A stretch of 64,000 nucleotides of DNA, from assembly GCA_019359435.1 (NCBI GenBank), contig JAHHHI010000065.1:62001-126000 (forward strand). The letters run 5' to 3'. Position numbers and translations under genes: made by a program. Source of the DNA: Kaiparowitsia implicata GSE-PSE-MK54-09C. Its GTDB lineage: Bacteria; Cyanobacteriota; Cyanobacteriia; Elainellales; Elainellaceae. Below the pieces are notes generated by a model. It searched no databases. It was given only the letters and a program-made list of their open reading frames with translations, and was not told the DNA's origin. Numbering within the stretch: position 1 is the first letter of the stretch; each line of letters begins with the position of its first letter. This document shows positions 21,711 to 31,269 of this stretch, piece after piece.

Positions 21711-21763
21711 AAAAGCCGATGGTGCGGTGGAAGCAAGGCTTTTCCATTGCATCATCGGCTTTT
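21711..21763. terminator. Large imperfect hairpin after the acidic protein gene
   Basis: AAAAGCCGATGGTGCGGTGG (21711-21730) pairs with a right arm ending ATCGGCTTTT (to 21763); about 19 of 22 positions match. It ends in TTTT on the plus strand and begins with AAAA, so it can act as a terminator in either direction. It lies 140 bp after the acidic protein gene. Confidence 0.55.
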
Positions 21764-21847
21764 GCCTAGGGTGCCGATTACCGATTGCCGATTGATGATT
21801 CACCGCCCTCTCCTCTATCGTTGCTGATGTTGCTGAGCGATCGCCCG

Positions 21848-22363
21848 ATGATGACCCATCCTGAAAACACCCCCGATCAACCCGTTACGCACTCTGTTCC
21901 TGCCTCTCTAGAACCCTGCATTCAGGAGCCCTCGGTGAAGTCATTAGCGGAACCGTTAACGGTAGAAGCAGCGCATCACTGCCTTAAACAATTTGATGCA
22001 GCCCCCCCCATAGGCGAGGCCAGTCTGCCACCCACCGCGGCTGAGCGGACACGACTGCAGGCGGCGCTGGGTGTGGTGGCAACCCACTCCGAGCATCAGT
22101 TGTTGGGGATCTGCGCGGCTTCTCAGGACGAGGGAGTCGCAGCACTGATGGCCTATGCACATGCCCTGGGCTACCAGCCTGTAGTGCAACTCCCTACAAT
22201 GGAAGGCGCGGTTTACCTTAAGTTCAACCCGCTGACAGGATTGGTCTATGGCGATCGCTATAGCGGCTCTCATCGTGGCGTGTTGGTGTCGTGCCAGTCT
22301 GCAGACGGGGACGGGGTGAACGATATGTATGGGCATTTGCCGCTCGACCTATTCCCAGGCTGA
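21848..22363 (+). CDS. DUF1824 family protein
   Basis: 171 residues from the ATG at 21848; an upstream start at 21785 would add an unlikely leader. After a disordered N-terminus (~1-40), the domain (~45-170) has the family features 'LLGICAASQDEGVAALMAYAHALGY' and 'GAVYLKFNPLTG' with the 'GVLVSCQS' strand. DUF1824 is restricted mainly to cyanobacteria and its function is unknown. It ends 25 bp before the pseudouridine synthase gene on the same strand, so the two are probably co-transcribed. Confidence 0.8.
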   Translation: MMTHPENTPDQPVTHSVPASLEPCIQEPSVKSLAEPLTVEAAHHCLKQFDAAPPIGEASLPPTAAERTRLQAALGVVATHSEHQLLGICAASQDEGVAALMAYAHALGYQPVVQLPTMEGAVYLKFNPLTGLVYGDRYSGSHRGVLVSCQSADGDGVNDMYGHLPLDLFPG

Positions 22364-22388
22364 GTCAACCCTGCCCCACTCAAACCTT

Positions 22389-23390
22389 ATGGTGTCAGAA
22401 CCTGTAATGGCAAAACCTGTGACGGCAAAACCCGTGAGCTTAGAGAGCGAATTCGACCTTGACCCACAGATTGAACTAGCGGTATCGCATGGGGGCGATC
22501 GCCTCGATCAGTATGTGGCCTCACAGGTGCCCAATGTGTCGCGCGCCCATGTGCAGCGGCTGATTGAGCAAGGGCAGGTGCAGGTGAATGGAGCGGTGTG
22601 CGAGTCTAAAAAGGCAGAGGTAAAGGTGGGCGATCGCATCGTGCTTATCCTCCCCCCCGCCCAGCCGCTGGATGTATTGCCAGAAGAGATTCCCCTCGAC
22701 GTGCTCTACGAAGACGACCAACTGTTGATTCTCAACAAGCCCGCAGGCATGGTTGTGCATCCTTCCCCCGGCCATAACCGGGGCACGTTGGTGAATGCGC
22801 TGCTGGCGCACTGCCCCGATTTGCAAGGCATTGGCGGGGTGCAGCGTCCTGGCATTGTGCATCGGTTGGATAAAGATACGACGGGGGCGATCGCCATTGC
22901 CAAAACCGACTTGGCACACCAACACCTGCAGGCTCAGTTCAAGACTAAAACCGCTCGTCGCACCTATCTGGCAGTTGTCTACGGTGCCCCGAGCGCCGAC
23001 CAAGGCACCGTGGACGCTCCAGTGGGGCGGCATCCTGTTGATCGCAAAAAAATGGCAATTGTGCCAGAAGATCGGGGAGGCCGCCGGGCCATCACCCACT
23101 GGCAGGTTCTGGAACGGCTCGGCAACTATAGCGTTCTGCAATTTGATTTAGAGACAGGCCGCACTCACCAAATTCGAGTTCACAGTGCCCATGTCGGTCA
23201 TCCGGTGGTAGGCGATCCCGTCTATGGTTCAGGGCGAACACTGGGGGTCAATTTACCGGGGCAAGCACTCCATGCCTGGAAATTACGGCTGCAGCATCCA
23301 CGAACTCAAGGCTGGATCGAGGCGATCGCCCCACTACCTACCCAATTTTCGACCTTAATTCTCAAACTACAGCAGCGATTTACGTCATAA
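22389..23390 (+). CDS. RluD-family ribosomal RNA pseudouridine synthase
   Basis: 333 residues from the ATG at 22389. An S4 RNA-binding domain (~35-95, 'DRLDQYVASQVPNVSRAHVQRLI') is followed by the catalytic domain with the 'GIVHRLDKDTTG' motif (catalytic Asp at about residue 165), 'LETGRTHQIRVH' and 'ALHAWKL'. Enzymes of this family convert uridine to pseudouridine in helix 69 of 23S rRNA or, for RluC/RluA-like members, at other sites; the exact target cannot be told from sequence. It follows the DUF1824 gene by 25 bp. The cpc leader begins downstream. Confidence 0.88.
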   Translation: MVSEPVMAKPVTAKPVSLESEFDLDPQIELAVSHGGDRLDQYVASQVPNVSRAHVQRLIEQGQVQVNGAVCESKKAEVKVGDRIVLILPPAQPLDVLPEEIPLDVLYEDDQLLILNKPAGMVVHPSPGHNRGTLVNALLAHCPDLQGIGGVQRPGIVHRLDKDTTGAIAIAKTDLAHQHLQAQFKTKTARRTYLAVVYGAPSADQGTVDAPVGRHPVDRKKMAIVPEDRGGRRAITHWQVLERLGNYSVLQFDLETGRTHQIRVHSAHVGHPVVGDPVYGSGRTLGVNLPGQALHAWKLRLQHPRTQGWIEAIAPLPTQFSTLILKLQQRFTS

Positions 23391-23997
23391 TTCGCAATCT
23401 ACGAGAGGTTTTGTTTACATTGTGCAACAAAGCCTGCACTCTTCCTCAGGATTGGATGGATTCAAGCAAACTCTTTAATTCACTAGACTTGCGGCATTTA
23501 TAAAGAGAATCCTAGTCCAAAATCTTGCGTTTGATGGCATGTCTGACGCGCCCTCAATGTTAAAAAAATTGACCTGAATTCATGACGAAAATTAGCTGAA
23601 ATCCCTGCAAATCCTAGCACTTGGCGGAACTTCTGATTATCTCTATACAATTTAATAACTTGTAACAAATAATGGCTTGCCTGCATTGTATAAAGAGATT
23701 CAGAAGGGTAACTTGCATCCGCCAGCCAAAGAAAACTGCTGATTTCGCTGGGTTTCGACCTTCTCATACAACGATGAACTTTTCTCAGAATGTTGAGTTA
23801 GGGTTCATGGGCAGTAAAGAAGATCAAGAGTCAGGTGTCGGTCGGTTTCTATTAAGAGCTGCGCGCCGCTCAACAAGCTGGCAAGCGTGCGGATGGCGAT
23901 CCCTTCTACCGCGCTGATTAACTCAGTGCAGACTGGCTCAAGTCAAATCCAGTTTTATTAAGACCGAACTCAACTAAAAAAGTAGGAGATTGAGTCC
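23391..23997 (+). promoter_or_regulatory. Long leader of the phycocyanin operon
   Basis: 607 bp between the pseudouridine synthase and cpcB. A TATAAA at 23689-23694 is a possible -10 element, implying a leader of ~300 nt, common for cpc operons, but no good -35 was found. A ribosome binding site-like TAGGAG precedes the cpcB ATG. At 23856-23921 a 21-codon reading frame (starting 'ELRAAQQAGKRADGDPFY') with good codon use follows a stop codon; it may be a gene remnant. A minus-strand frame at 23498-23767 is not convincing. Confidence 0.5.
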
Positions 23998-24516
23998 ATG
24001 TTAGATGCTTTCGCCAAGGTCGTTTCCCAAGCTGATGCAAAGGGTGAATTCCTGAGCGGTGCTCAGTTTGACGCTCTGGCAAACATGGTCAAAGAAGGCA
24101 ACAAGCGCCTTGACACCGTAAACCGGATCACCAGCAACGCCTCGACCATCGTTGCCAATGCAGCTCGGGCGCTGTTTGAAGAGCAGCCCCAGCTCGTTCA
24201 GCCCGGTGGCAACGCCTACACCAACCGTCGCATGGCTGCTTGCTTGCGCGACATGGAAATCATTCTGCGCTATGTGTCCTATGCCACATTGGCTGGTGAT
24301 TCAAGCGTTTTGGATGATCGCTGCCTAAACGGTTTGCGTGAGACCTACCAAGCACTGGGTGTACCCGGTGGTTCTGTCGCAGCTGGTGTATCCAAAATGA
24401 AGGATGCTGCTGTGTCCATTGTTAACGACACCAACGGCATCACCAAAGGTGACTGCTCCGCTCTGGCTTCAGAAGTAGCTAGCTACTTTGACCGCGCTGC
24501 CTCTGCAGTTGCGTAG
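23998..24516 (+). CDS. cpcB: C-phycocyanin beta subunit
   Basis: 172 residues, exactly the usual length. The bilin-binding Cys82 ('[11 protein letters not shown]') and Cys153 ('[10 protein letters not shown]') are present, as is Asn72 ('GGNAYTN'), the conserved gamma-N-methylated residue. It absorbs orange-red light in phycobilisome rods; Cys82 is loaded by CpcS/CpcU-type lyases and Cys153 by CpcT, none of which is in this window. First gene of the rod cluster, after a long leader, with cpcA 119 bp downstream. Confidence 0.98.
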   Translation: MLDAFAKVVSQADAKGEFLSGAQFDALANMVKEGNKRLDTVNRITSNASTIVANAARALFEEQPQLVQPGGNAYTNRRMAACLRDMEIILRYVSYATLAGDSSVLDDRCLNGLRETYQALGVPGGSVAAGVSKMKDAAVSIVNDTNGITKGDCSALASEVASYFDRAASAVA

Positions 24517-24635
24517 TCAGCTTTCGGTGAGGACCAGTTGCTTCGCTCCTCGATCTGAGGGCTTAGCTGCTATCCACCTTTTTACTTTTCAACTTCAAAA
24601 CAAGTAGATTTTAGGTTCTAGGGAGATATCTCGAC

Positions 24636-25124
24636 ATGAAGACCCCAATTACTGAAGCGATCGCAGCTGCCGATACTCAGGGTCGGTTTTTGAGCAACAC
24701 CGAGCTACAGGCTGTGAACGGTCGCTTTGAGCGTGCCGCCGCTAGCTTAGAAGCTGCCCGTGCACTCACCAGCAATGCTCAAGGTTTGGTTGACGGTGCC
24801 GCCAATGCGGTTTACCAGAAGTTCCCGTACACCACCCAAATGCAAGGGCCCAACTTCGCTGCTGATTCTCGCGGTAAGTCCAAGTGTGCTCGTGACATCG
24901 GCTACTACCTGCGGATGGTGACCTACTGCCTAGTTGCAGGTGGCACCGGCCCCATGGATGAGTACCTGATTGCTGGTTTGGATGAGATCAACCGCACATT
25001 TGATCTATCTCCCAGCTGGTATGTCGAAGCCCTGAAGCATGTCAAAGGCAACCACGGCTTGTCTGGTCAGGCTGCTAACGAAGCCAACACCTACATCGAC
25101 TACGCGATCAACGCACTAAGCTAG
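24636..25124 (+). CDS. cpcA: C-phycocyanin alpha subunit
   Basis: 162 residues, standard length. Phycocyanobilin attaches to Cys84 ('[12 protein letters not shown]'), which is loaded by the CpcE/CpcF lyase encoded downstream. It pairs with CpcB to form (alpha-beta)6 hexamers in the rods. A GC-rich hairpin right after the stop probably reduces read-through to the linker genes, giving the expected excess of biliprotein over linkers. Confidence 0.98.
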   Translation: MKTPITEAIAAADTQGRFLSNTELQAVNGRFERAAASLEAARALTSNAQGLVDGAANAVYQKFPYTTQMQGPNFAADSRGKSKCARDIGYYLRMVTYCLVAGGTGPMDEYLIAGLDEINRTFDLSPSWYVEALKHVKGNHGLSGQAANEANTYIDYAINALS

Positions 25125-25135
25125 TTGATTGTGCT

Positions 25136-25195
25136 GCCCGGAGGGGTAAGCGGTTGCTGGCTAAGCTGCTGGCAAATGTTTACGCTTCCGGGCAT
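25136..25195 (+). promoter_or_regulatory. Post-cpcA stem-loop, partial terminator or stability element
   Basis: TGCCCGGA (25136-25143) pairs with TCCGGGCA (25188-25195), with further partial pairing inside. It begins 11 bp after the cpcA stop. Such structures stabilise the abundant cpcBA message and attenuate expression of the linkers in other cyanobacteria. Confidence 0.5.
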
Positions 25196-25461
25196 TGCTG
25201 TATCTATGCTAGCCCTGGTTGCAATCAATCATTGCAATCAATCAATGGCGGACACCTCCGATTTATTCGGCAGTTCTGGCTAAACGCTGTTGATCCATGC
25301 ATCGGTAGATGGTGCTCTGAGGACGCGGGCAATTTGCTCATTGGCTAAACCTGGTGGGCTGACAACCTCACTGATGGCGTGGGTCGATTTCTACCCGCTA
25401 CGTTGATTGGGGCTGTATTGATGGGCGTTCTCCTAGTTGTGTAGTTGGGAGGATTAAGACA

Positions 25462-26310
25462 ATGACAGGCTTGGTTGCGGCAAATCAGTTAGGTATCTCG
25501 GCGTATGATGCATCGGAGCGGGTTGAGCTGCGCTCAACCTGGACTGAAGATGATGTGCAGGCGGTTATTTGGGCGGCCTATCGTCAGGTGCTGGGGCATG
25601 ACCACTTAATGGGCAGTGAGCGGCTCGTCAGCGCTGAGTCACTGTTGCGTCAGGGTCAAACTTCAGTTCAAGATTTTGTGCGGGCGATCGCCCTATCCGA
25701 ACTGTACAAAGAAAAATTCTTTTACAGCACACCTCAGGTGCGGTTTATTGAATTGAACTTTAAGCATCTGTTGGGACGTGCACCCTACGACGAATCGGAA
25801 ATTTCACATCACGTTGATTTGTATAACCAGCAGGGGTATGACGCTGAGATCAATTCCTATTTAGATTCAGCGGAATATCAAGAAAGCTTTGGCAATGGGG
25901 TTGTGCCTCACTATCGCGGCTTTCAAACCCAGCGGGGGCAAAAAACGGTTGGGTTTCCTCGTATGTTTCGGCTGTTTCGAGGCTATGCCAACAGCGATCG
26001 CGCCCAGTTTGGCAAAAACCGCTCTCGGCTAACCCAAGAAGTTGCCCGCAACCAGTCGATGCCAGTCGTGCCTCCCGTGAGCGGGGTGCGGGCGGTGTCA
26101 GCGAAGGCTGATGGGTCTACCTTGGTGGGGGCAGCAGCGGGCGATCGCGAGCAACTGTTTCGGGTGCGCGTGGTTCAGTCTGCCTCTGGTGGCGCCACGC
26201 CATTGCGCCTTAGCAATCGCGATCTGCTGGTGCCTTACGGCCAACTGTCTGCCCGGTTGCAGCAGCTAAACCGCAGCGGAGGCCGCGTCGTTAGCGTATC
26301 GCCTGCGTAG
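25462..26310 (+). CDS. cpcC: Phycobilisome rod linker CpcC (first copy)
   Basis: 282 residues, the size of 32-33 kDa rod linkers. The N-terminal phycobilisome linker domain (~20-150) has '[14 protein letters not shown]', '[25 protein letters not shown]' (in two parts) and '[12 protein letters not shown]'. A C-terminal CpcD-like domain (~230-282) ends in '[17 protein letters not shown]'. It joins adjacent phycocyanin hexamers in the rod. Its start is 338 bp after cpcA; that spacer contains a decayed HTH-like reading frame noted among the findings. The second copy follows 120 bp downstream. Confidence 0.94.
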   Translation: MTGLVAANQLGISAYDASERVELRSTWTEDDVQAVIWAAYRQVLGHDHLMGSERLVSAESLLRQGQTSVQDFVRAIALSELYKEKFFYSTPQVRFIELNFKHLLGRAPYDESEISHHVDLYNQQGYDAEINSYLDSAEYQESFGNGVVPHYRGFQTQRGQKTVGFPRMFRLFRGYANSDRAQFGKNRSRLTQEVARNQSMPVVPPVSGVRAVSAKADGSTLVGAAAGDREQLFRVRVVQSASGGATPLRLSNRDLLVPYGQLSARLQQLNRSGGRVVSVSPA

Positions 26311-26430
26311 CGCTGGCGATAGTGCTCTCGTTAAATCAATCTATATCATCCATAGCCGTATAAAGCCGCGTGGATGTGCATGCTGTGTTGACTGTGTTTT
26401 GTTTATCAGGAGAATTCAGGAGAGAAATCC

Positions 26431-27318
26431 GTGCCTATTACAACAGCCGCGTCGCGACTGGGCACCTCTGCCTATAGCGACATCCAACCCATTGAGTTGC
26501 GTCCAAATTGGACGAAAGACGATATTGAAAGTGTCGTGCGTGCCGTTTATCGTCAGCTTTTGGGCAACGACTATTTAATGAAATCTGAGCGGCTGACCAG
26601 CGCTGAGTCGTTGCTGCGAGACGGCAACATCTCGGTGCGCGAGTTTGTGCGCTGCGTTGCCAAATCTGACCTCTACAAGCAAAAGTTCCTCTACGGCAAC
26701 TTTCAAACCCGTGTGATCGAGCTGAACTACAAGCACCTGTTGGGGCGTGCTCCCTACGACGAGTCAGAGGTGATCTTCCATCTCGATCTGTATGAGACTC
26801 AGGGGTTTGATGCGGATATCGATTCTTATATCGATTCCGAAGAGTATCAGGCCAACTTTGGCGAGAACGTAGTTCCTTACTATCGGGGCTTTAAGTACTA
26901 CGATGGCGCTCGCACCGTAGCCTTTAATCGGATGTTCCGTCTATATCGGGGCTATGCCAACAGCGATCGCTCCCAAACTGGGGGGCGTCAATCACACCTG
27001 GCACGCGACCTAGCACGGAACAAAGCGACTTCTATTATGGCGCCCTCGAGCGGCAGTAGCTTTGCCTTCTTTAGCTCATCTAATGATGTGGCTCCGACCA
27101 AGTGTCTGGGCGGCTCCATTAGCGAAAACCCTCGCGTCTACCGATTAGAAGTAGCTGGATTGAGAAATGGCGGCTCTGGCGTGGGCTATCCCAAGCTACG
27201 CCGTAGCAGTACGGCCTATCTAGTGCCCTACGATCAGCTGTTGCCGAAAATGCAGCAGATTCATCGCCAAGGTGGGCGGATTGTGAGCGTCTCGCCCGCA
27301 AGCGTTGCCAGCGAGTAG
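26431..27318 (+). CDS. cpcC: Phycobilisome rod linker CpcC (second copy)
   Basis: 295 residues beginning with GTG at 26431. Domain order is the same as the first copy: linker domain (~20-150) with '[16 protein letters not shown]' and '[18 protein letters not shown]', and a C-terminal CpcD-like domain ending in '[20 protein letters not shown]'. The two copies are clear paralogues and probably occupy different positions in the rod (core-proximal versus distal disks), as CpcC1 and CpcC2 do elsewhere; which is which cannot be assigned here. Followed by cpcD after 228 bp. Confidence 0.93.
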   Translation: MPITTAASRLGTSAYSDIQPIELRPNWTKDDIESVVRAVYRQLLGNDYLMKSERLTSAESLLRDGNISVREFVRCVAKSDLYKQKFLYGNFQTRVIELNYKHLLGRAPYDESEVIFHLDLYETQGFDADIDSYIDSEEYQANFGENVVPYYRGFKYYDGARTVAFNRMFRLYRGYANSDRSQTGGRQSHLARDLARNKATSIMAPSSGSSFAFFSSSNDVAPTKCLGGSISENPRVYRLEVAGLRNGGSGVGYPKLRRSSTAYLVPYDQLLPKMQQIHRQGGRIVSVSPASVASE

Positions 27319-27546
27319 CGCCTCTAGCGGAGCGATGCAGTCTGCATCGCTCCACTTCGGGTTAGCGTTCTCGGCTTAGGGCTAATGCAGTGGCAAGATG
27401 TCGGGCTTGTAAAGCATTCCATTTTCTGCCGTTTGTGGCAAGGGTGACTCTAACAGGTTCTGCCCTCTCCCTGCGAGAGCCTACTCTGCATCAGCTCTAG
27501 TGCTTTAGTCGTCGCGTTAATAGTCATTGTTTAGAGGTACACATCA

Positions 27547-27786
27547 ATGTTTGGACAAACTGCGGTCGGGCGTGCAGCCAACACGCCTTCTGGGGCACGG
27601 ATGTTTCGCTATGAAGTAGTCGGGCTACGGCAAAATGACGAAGCCGATAAAAACAACTATTCCATCCGCAACAGCGGCAGCATCTTTTTGACGGTGCCCT
27701 ATAGCCGAATGAATGAAGAGATGCAGCGCATTAGCCGACTGGGTGGCAAGATTATCAACATCTCGCCCCTCACTGCAGACGACTAA
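27547..27786 (+). CDS. cpcD: Small rod-capping linker CpcD
   Basis: 79 residues, typical for the ~9 kDa rod cap. The whole protein is one CpcD domain: 'ARMFRYEVVGLRQNDEADKN' start and 'MNEEMQRISRLGGKIINISP' end, matching the C-terminal domains of the two CpcC linkers. It terminates the rod at its distal end. It lies 49 bp upstream of cpcE. Confidence 0.95.
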   Translation: MFGQTAVGRAANTPSGARMFRYEVVGLRQNDEADKNNYSIRNSGSIFLTVPYSRMNEEMQRISRLGGKIINISPLTADD

Positions 27787-27835
27787 TGCAGCTGACGCGT
27801 CAGGTTGTGCAAGATAGTTTGGTTGTATTGGGCTA

Positions 27836-28681
27836 ATGCAAGAGCCGAGTCTGGAATCTAATACTGCTCAATCGCTCGATCCATCGGGGCAGGCTGGAGC
27901 GCCACCCCTGACGGTAGAAGGGGCGATCGCCCAACTCACAGGGGATGACCCTAGCCTGCGCTATTATGCGGCATGGTGGCTGGGGAAGTTTCGTGTTAGC
28001 GAACCGGGGGTCGTCACGGCGTTGATTGCCGCGTTAGAGGACGACTCTGATCGCACCGAATTGGGCGGGTATCCGCTGCGGCGCAATGCGGCGCGAGCGC
28101 TAGGAAAACTGGGCGATGAGCGTGCCGTACCGGGGCTGTTGCGCTGTTTAGACTGTTCAGATTTTTATGTGCGAGAGTCAGCAGCGCAATCCTTAGGAAT
28201 GCTAGGCGATCGCCGGGCAATTCCACCTCTCTTGGCCTTAATTCAGGACGGGATGGCCGTGGCGCAGCGGGTGCCCGGGCGGCCCCATCTGGTGCAGCCT
28301 GTGGAGTCTATTCTCGAAGCGCTGGGTGCGCTGGGTGCTACCGAAGCGCTGCCGCTGGTGCAGCTGTTTTTAGAGCACCCACTTCAGCGGTTGCAGTATT
28401 CGGCGGTGCGCGCCATGTATCAGCTCACGGGCAAGGCCGACTATGGCGATCGTCTCGTGCAGGCGCTTCACAGCAGCGATATCAATCTGCGGCGAGTGGC
28501 GCTGTCGGATCTGGGAGCGGTAGGCTACTTGCCTGCAGCGGGGGCGATCGCCTCTGCAGCCGCCGAAAATAGCTTTAAGCTCTTTTCACTCAAAGGCTTG
28601 CTTGATGCGGCAGTCGCCACCGAAGGCGCAAGTTCTGAGGCGGCGCAGCAGGTCATGGCGCTGATGGATCAGCTGCTTTAG
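27836..28681 (+). CDS. cpcE: Phycocyanin alpha-subunit bilin lyase, CpcE subunit
   Basis: 281 residues made of HEAT-like repeats: 'DPSLRYYAAWWLGKFRV', 'RRNAARALGKLGDERAVPGLL' and 'VRESAAQSLGMLGDRRAIPPLL'. With CpcF it forms the heterodimer that ligates phycocyanobilin to Cys84 of CpcA. The location directly after cpcD and before cpcF is the canonical order. It has the usual length for the family. Confidence 0.94.
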   Translation: MQEPSLESNTAQSLDPSGQAGAPPLTVEGAIAQLTGDDPSLRYYAAWWLGKFRVSEPGVVTALIAALEDDSDRTELGGYPLRRNAARALGKLGDERAVPGLLRCLDCSDFYVRESAAQSLGMLGDRRAIPPLLALIQDGMAVAQRVPGRPHLVQPVESILEALGALGATEALPLVQLFLEHPLQRLQYSAVRAMYQLTGKADYGDRLVQALHSSDINLRRVALSDLGAVGYLPAAGAIASAAAENSFKLFSLKGLLDAAVATEGASSEAAQQVMALMDQLL

Positions 28682-28783
28682 GTCTGTTGCTCTAGGACTG
28701 CTGGTATGGGGGCGATCGCTCAATCGTGCTCCGTTTAAGACCCTTTGATACCGTCATTCTCGGTCAGTCACTCTCGGTCAATC

Positions 28784-29422
28784 ATGGTCAGTTCTTCTTC
28801 ATCCATATCTACCTTAATCACCGCTGTCGATCAGGCCGATTCTCCAGAACGGCTAATCGCGGCGGTGCAGGCGTTGGCGGCGGCGCAGTCGCCCGAAGGC
28901 TTGCCCAAGCTGATTGAAGCCTTGGGTTATAACAATCCGGGTGTAGCGGTCACAGCCGTGCAGGGATTGGTGCAGATGGGTGATGCCGCCGTGATGCCGC
29001 TGCTAACCCTGTTGGATGACTACAACTATGGGGCACGCGCCTACGCGATTCGAGCATTAGCGGCGATCGCCGATCCCAGAGCGCTGGATATCTTGGTCAG
29101 TGCTGCCGAAACGGACTTCGCCCCCAGCGTTCGTCGTGCAGCCACCAAAGGCGTGGGTATGCTGCAGTGGACGCACCTGTCCGAGTCAGAGAGCCAATCG
29201 GCTCAACAGCGCGCCGTGCAAACCCTTCAAACCGTGCTGAAGGATGATGATTGGTCGCTGCGCTACGCTGCGGTCGTAGGGCTACAGGCCTTGGCGACAT
29301 CGGCTCCGGCGATCGCCCCCCACATCTACGCCCACTTGGGTCACGCGGCTGAGCAAGAAGCTGACATCGGCGTGGCTGCCCGCATCACTTGGGCGTTATC
29401 TCCCCCTGAGTCCGCGTCATAG
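28784..29422 (+). CDS. cpcF: Phycocyanin alpha-subunit bilin lyase, CpcF subunit
   Basis: 212 residues from the ATG at 28784; an upstream in-frame ATG at 28745 gives an unlikely 13-residue leader. HEAT-like repeats are visible: 'GNNPGVAVTAVQGLVQMGD'-like and 'GARAYAIRALAAIADPRALDIL' patterns, and 'DWSLRYAAVVGLQALA'. It is the partner of CpcE in alpha-subunit chromophorylation. It is followed 73 bp later by the first cpcG gene, so the lyase and rod-core linkers may share a transcript. Confidence 0.92.
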   Translation: MVSSSSSISTLITAVDQADSPERLIAAVQALAAAQSPEGLPKLIEALGYNNPGVAVTAVQGLVQMGDAAVMPLLTLLDDYNYGARAYAIRALAAIADPRALDILVSAAETDFAPSVRRAATKGVGMLQWTHLSESESQSAQQRAVQTLQTVLKDDDWSLRYAAVVGLQALATSAPAIAPHIYAHLGHAAEQEADIGVAARITWALSPPESAS

Positions 29423-29495
29423 CCTTGCTCCAGCAGCTATCGCCCCGCAGCCCTACAGATGTTCCGTTTTCACACACACGAGGTCTACATCACCC

Positions 29496-30335
29496 ATGTC
29501 TTTACCCCTGCTCAAGGTTAGTCCCCTCACGCAAAATCAGCGCGTCCCCGGCTACGATGTGGCGGATGAGGACGACCCTCAGGTGTACCGCCTGGCAAAT
29601 GCCATCTCGGATACAGATGTGACCGAGATCATTTGGGCCGCCTATCGCCAAGTCTTCAGCGAGCACCTCATTCTAGAAAGCAATCGCCAGATTCAACTAG
29701 AGTCACAGTTGCGGAATCGCGCGATCAACGTCCGCGAGTTTATTCGTGGCCTAGGCAAATCAGAGGTGTTTCGCGATCAAATCGGCGAAGTTAACTCCAA
29801 CTACCGCCTCGTGGATTTGGTCTGCAAGCGCTTTTTAGGACGTGCATCCTACGGCAAGCAAGAGCAGATTGCTTGGTCGATTGTGATTGCGACCCAGGGT
29901 CTGCATGGCTTTATCGACCTCGTGCTAGACAGCGACGAATACCGCGAAAACTTTGGCGATGATATCGTCCCCTTTCAGCGGCGGCGGATGGAAGCGCGTC
30001 CCTTCAACCTGGTCAACCCTCGCTATGGCGAATACTGGCGCGGTCGCTTGATGGAAATGGAGCTGACCACCCGCTCATACTACCAAGTGCGGCAATATCA
30101 GTCGGGCGATTTAGATAAAAAAGTCATTCGCCAGGCCATTCCAGCATCGTTCTTGGTGATGGCCCAAAACATGATGGTGCCTCAGCTCAGCTCTCAGCGC
30201 GATGTGGCACGCTCTACCTCCAGCATGATTCAGGTGCCCGATAGCACATGCCCAGGCAATGAGGGCAAGTCGAAGGTGAGAACCGTGACGGCCCAACTCC
30301 CCTATCGCTATATCCCAACCCTTGTTAAAAACTAG
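29496..30335 (+). CDS. cpcG: Rod-core linker CpcG, first copy
   Basis: 279 residues. The N-terminal phycobilisome linker domain (~15-175) begins 'MSLPLLKVSPLTQNQRVPGYD' in two pieces with the CpcG-specific 'TQNQRV', then '[22 protein letters not shown]', 'RAINVREFIRGLGKSEVF' and '[23 protein letters not shown]'. The C-terminal ~90 residues bind the allophycocyanin core in conventional CpcG. It has no hydrophobic C-terminal segment, so it is a core-attaching type. First of four tandem cpcG-type genes. Confidence 0.93.
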   Translation: MSLPLLKVSPLTQNQRVPGYDVADEDDPQVYRLANAISDTDVTEIIWAAYRQVFSEHLILESNRQIQLESQLRNRAINVREFIRGLGKSEVFRDQIGEVNSNYRLVDLVCKRFLGRASYGKQEQIAWSIVIATQGLHGFIDLVLDSDEYRENFGDDIVPFQRRRMEARPFNLVNPRYGEYWRGRLMEMELTTRSYYQVRQYQSGDLDKKVIRQAIPASFLVMAQNMMVPQLSSQRDVARSTSSMIQVPDSTCPGNEGKSKVRTVTAQLPYRYIPTLVKN

Positions 30336-30484
30336 ATCTACACCCAGGCGAGGTCTGGCGGTGTGGGGTAAGCGCCGTTAGCCTTACCCTAAGCCCGTCT
30401 AGCTCAGGTTGAGGAAAGCCCTAAGCGGGTGGCGCTGTGAATTAAATCGATGATGCGTTCTGTTGTCTATTCTCCTGATTAACA

Positions 30485-31228
30485 ATGTCAATTCCATTGC
30501 TTGAATACAAACCTGCATCCCAAAACCAGCGGGTCTCTGGCTACGAAGTGTCAAACGAAGATACGCCTTACCTGTATCGGTTAGAAGATTGTATGGATGC
30601 CAGCGGCATTGATCAGCTGATCTGGGCCGCCTATCGCCAGGTATTTAGTGAGCATGTGATGCTCAAGAGCAGCCGTCAAGGTGATCTAGAATCGCAGCTC
30701 AAAAATCGCTCGATCACCGTGCGCGACTTTGTGCGCGGGCTAGCAAAATCCACGGTCTATCGTGAACTTGTGGTAGAAACTAACTCCAACTACCGCATTG
30801 TGGATCTCACGCTGAAGCGTGTTCTCGGACGTGCATCTTACAATCAGGCCGAACAAATTTCTTGGTCGATTGTGATTGCAACTCAGGGGTTTGAAGGGTT
30901 TGTGGATGCCCTGATTGACAGCGACGAATATACCGAGAATTTTGGCGATAGTACGGTGCCCTATCAGCGCCGACGCTATGGCGATCGCCCCTTTAACTTG
31001 GTCAATCCCCGCTACGGCAGCTATTGGCGCGATCGGCTAGAGAGCGATCGCTACAAGTGGGGTGACATCAACAACTTTCGGGATATGGCGCGCTCCATCC
31101 AAGTGTCTGAGCAAAAGTTCACGCCTGTATCCACTGCCAACATCCGCATCCCAGACATGACGCGGAACAGCACCACCCCTGGCGTGCCTGTGTCGATCAG
31201 CCCATCAGCCAGCTTTCCCGTGCGGTAA
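30485..31228 (+). CDS. cpcG: Rod-core linker CpcG, second copy
   Basis: 247 residues with the same N-terminal linker domain ('KPASQNQRVSGYEVSN', '[19 protein letters not shown]', 'VLGRASYNQAEQISWSIVIATQG'). The C-terminus is shorter than that of the first copy but still hydrophilic ('RDMARSIQVSEQKFTPVS'), so a core-attaching role is likely. Between the stop and 31269 is a palindrome centred on a HIP1 site. Confidence 0.92.
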   Translation: MSIPLLEYKPASQNQRVSGYEVSNEDTPYLYRLEDCMDASGIDQLIWAAYRQVFSEHVMLKSSRQGDLESQLKNRSITVRDFVRGLAKSTVYRELVVETNSNYRIVDLTLKRVLGRASYNQAEQISWSIVIATQGFEGFVDALIDSDEYTENFGDSTVPYQRRRYGDRPFNLVNPRYGSYWRDRLESDRYKWGDINNFRDMARSIQVSEQKFTPVSTANIRIPDMTRNSTTPGVPVSISPSASFPVR

Positions 31229-31237
31229 GGATGAGAA

Positions 31238-31269
31238 GTTGAGGGAGGGGCGATCGCCCCTCCCTCAAC
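31238..31269. terminator. 32-bp perfect palindrome around a HIP1 site, terminator-like
   Basis: GTTGAGGGAGGGGCGA and its exact complement meet at the GCGATCGC centre. It lies 10 bp after the second cpcG stop. With only CTTC following, termination would be weak; it may instead stabilise the message end. Confidence 0.6.

Noticed and set aside
20927-21736. 269-residue minus-strand frame opposite the acidic protein gene
   Set aside because: Ala/Ser-rich low-complexity mirror of a repetitive coding region; no start signal or family features.
23498-23767. 89-residue minus-strand frame upstream of cpcB
   Set aside because: No family features, and it lies in the expected cpc leader/promoter region.
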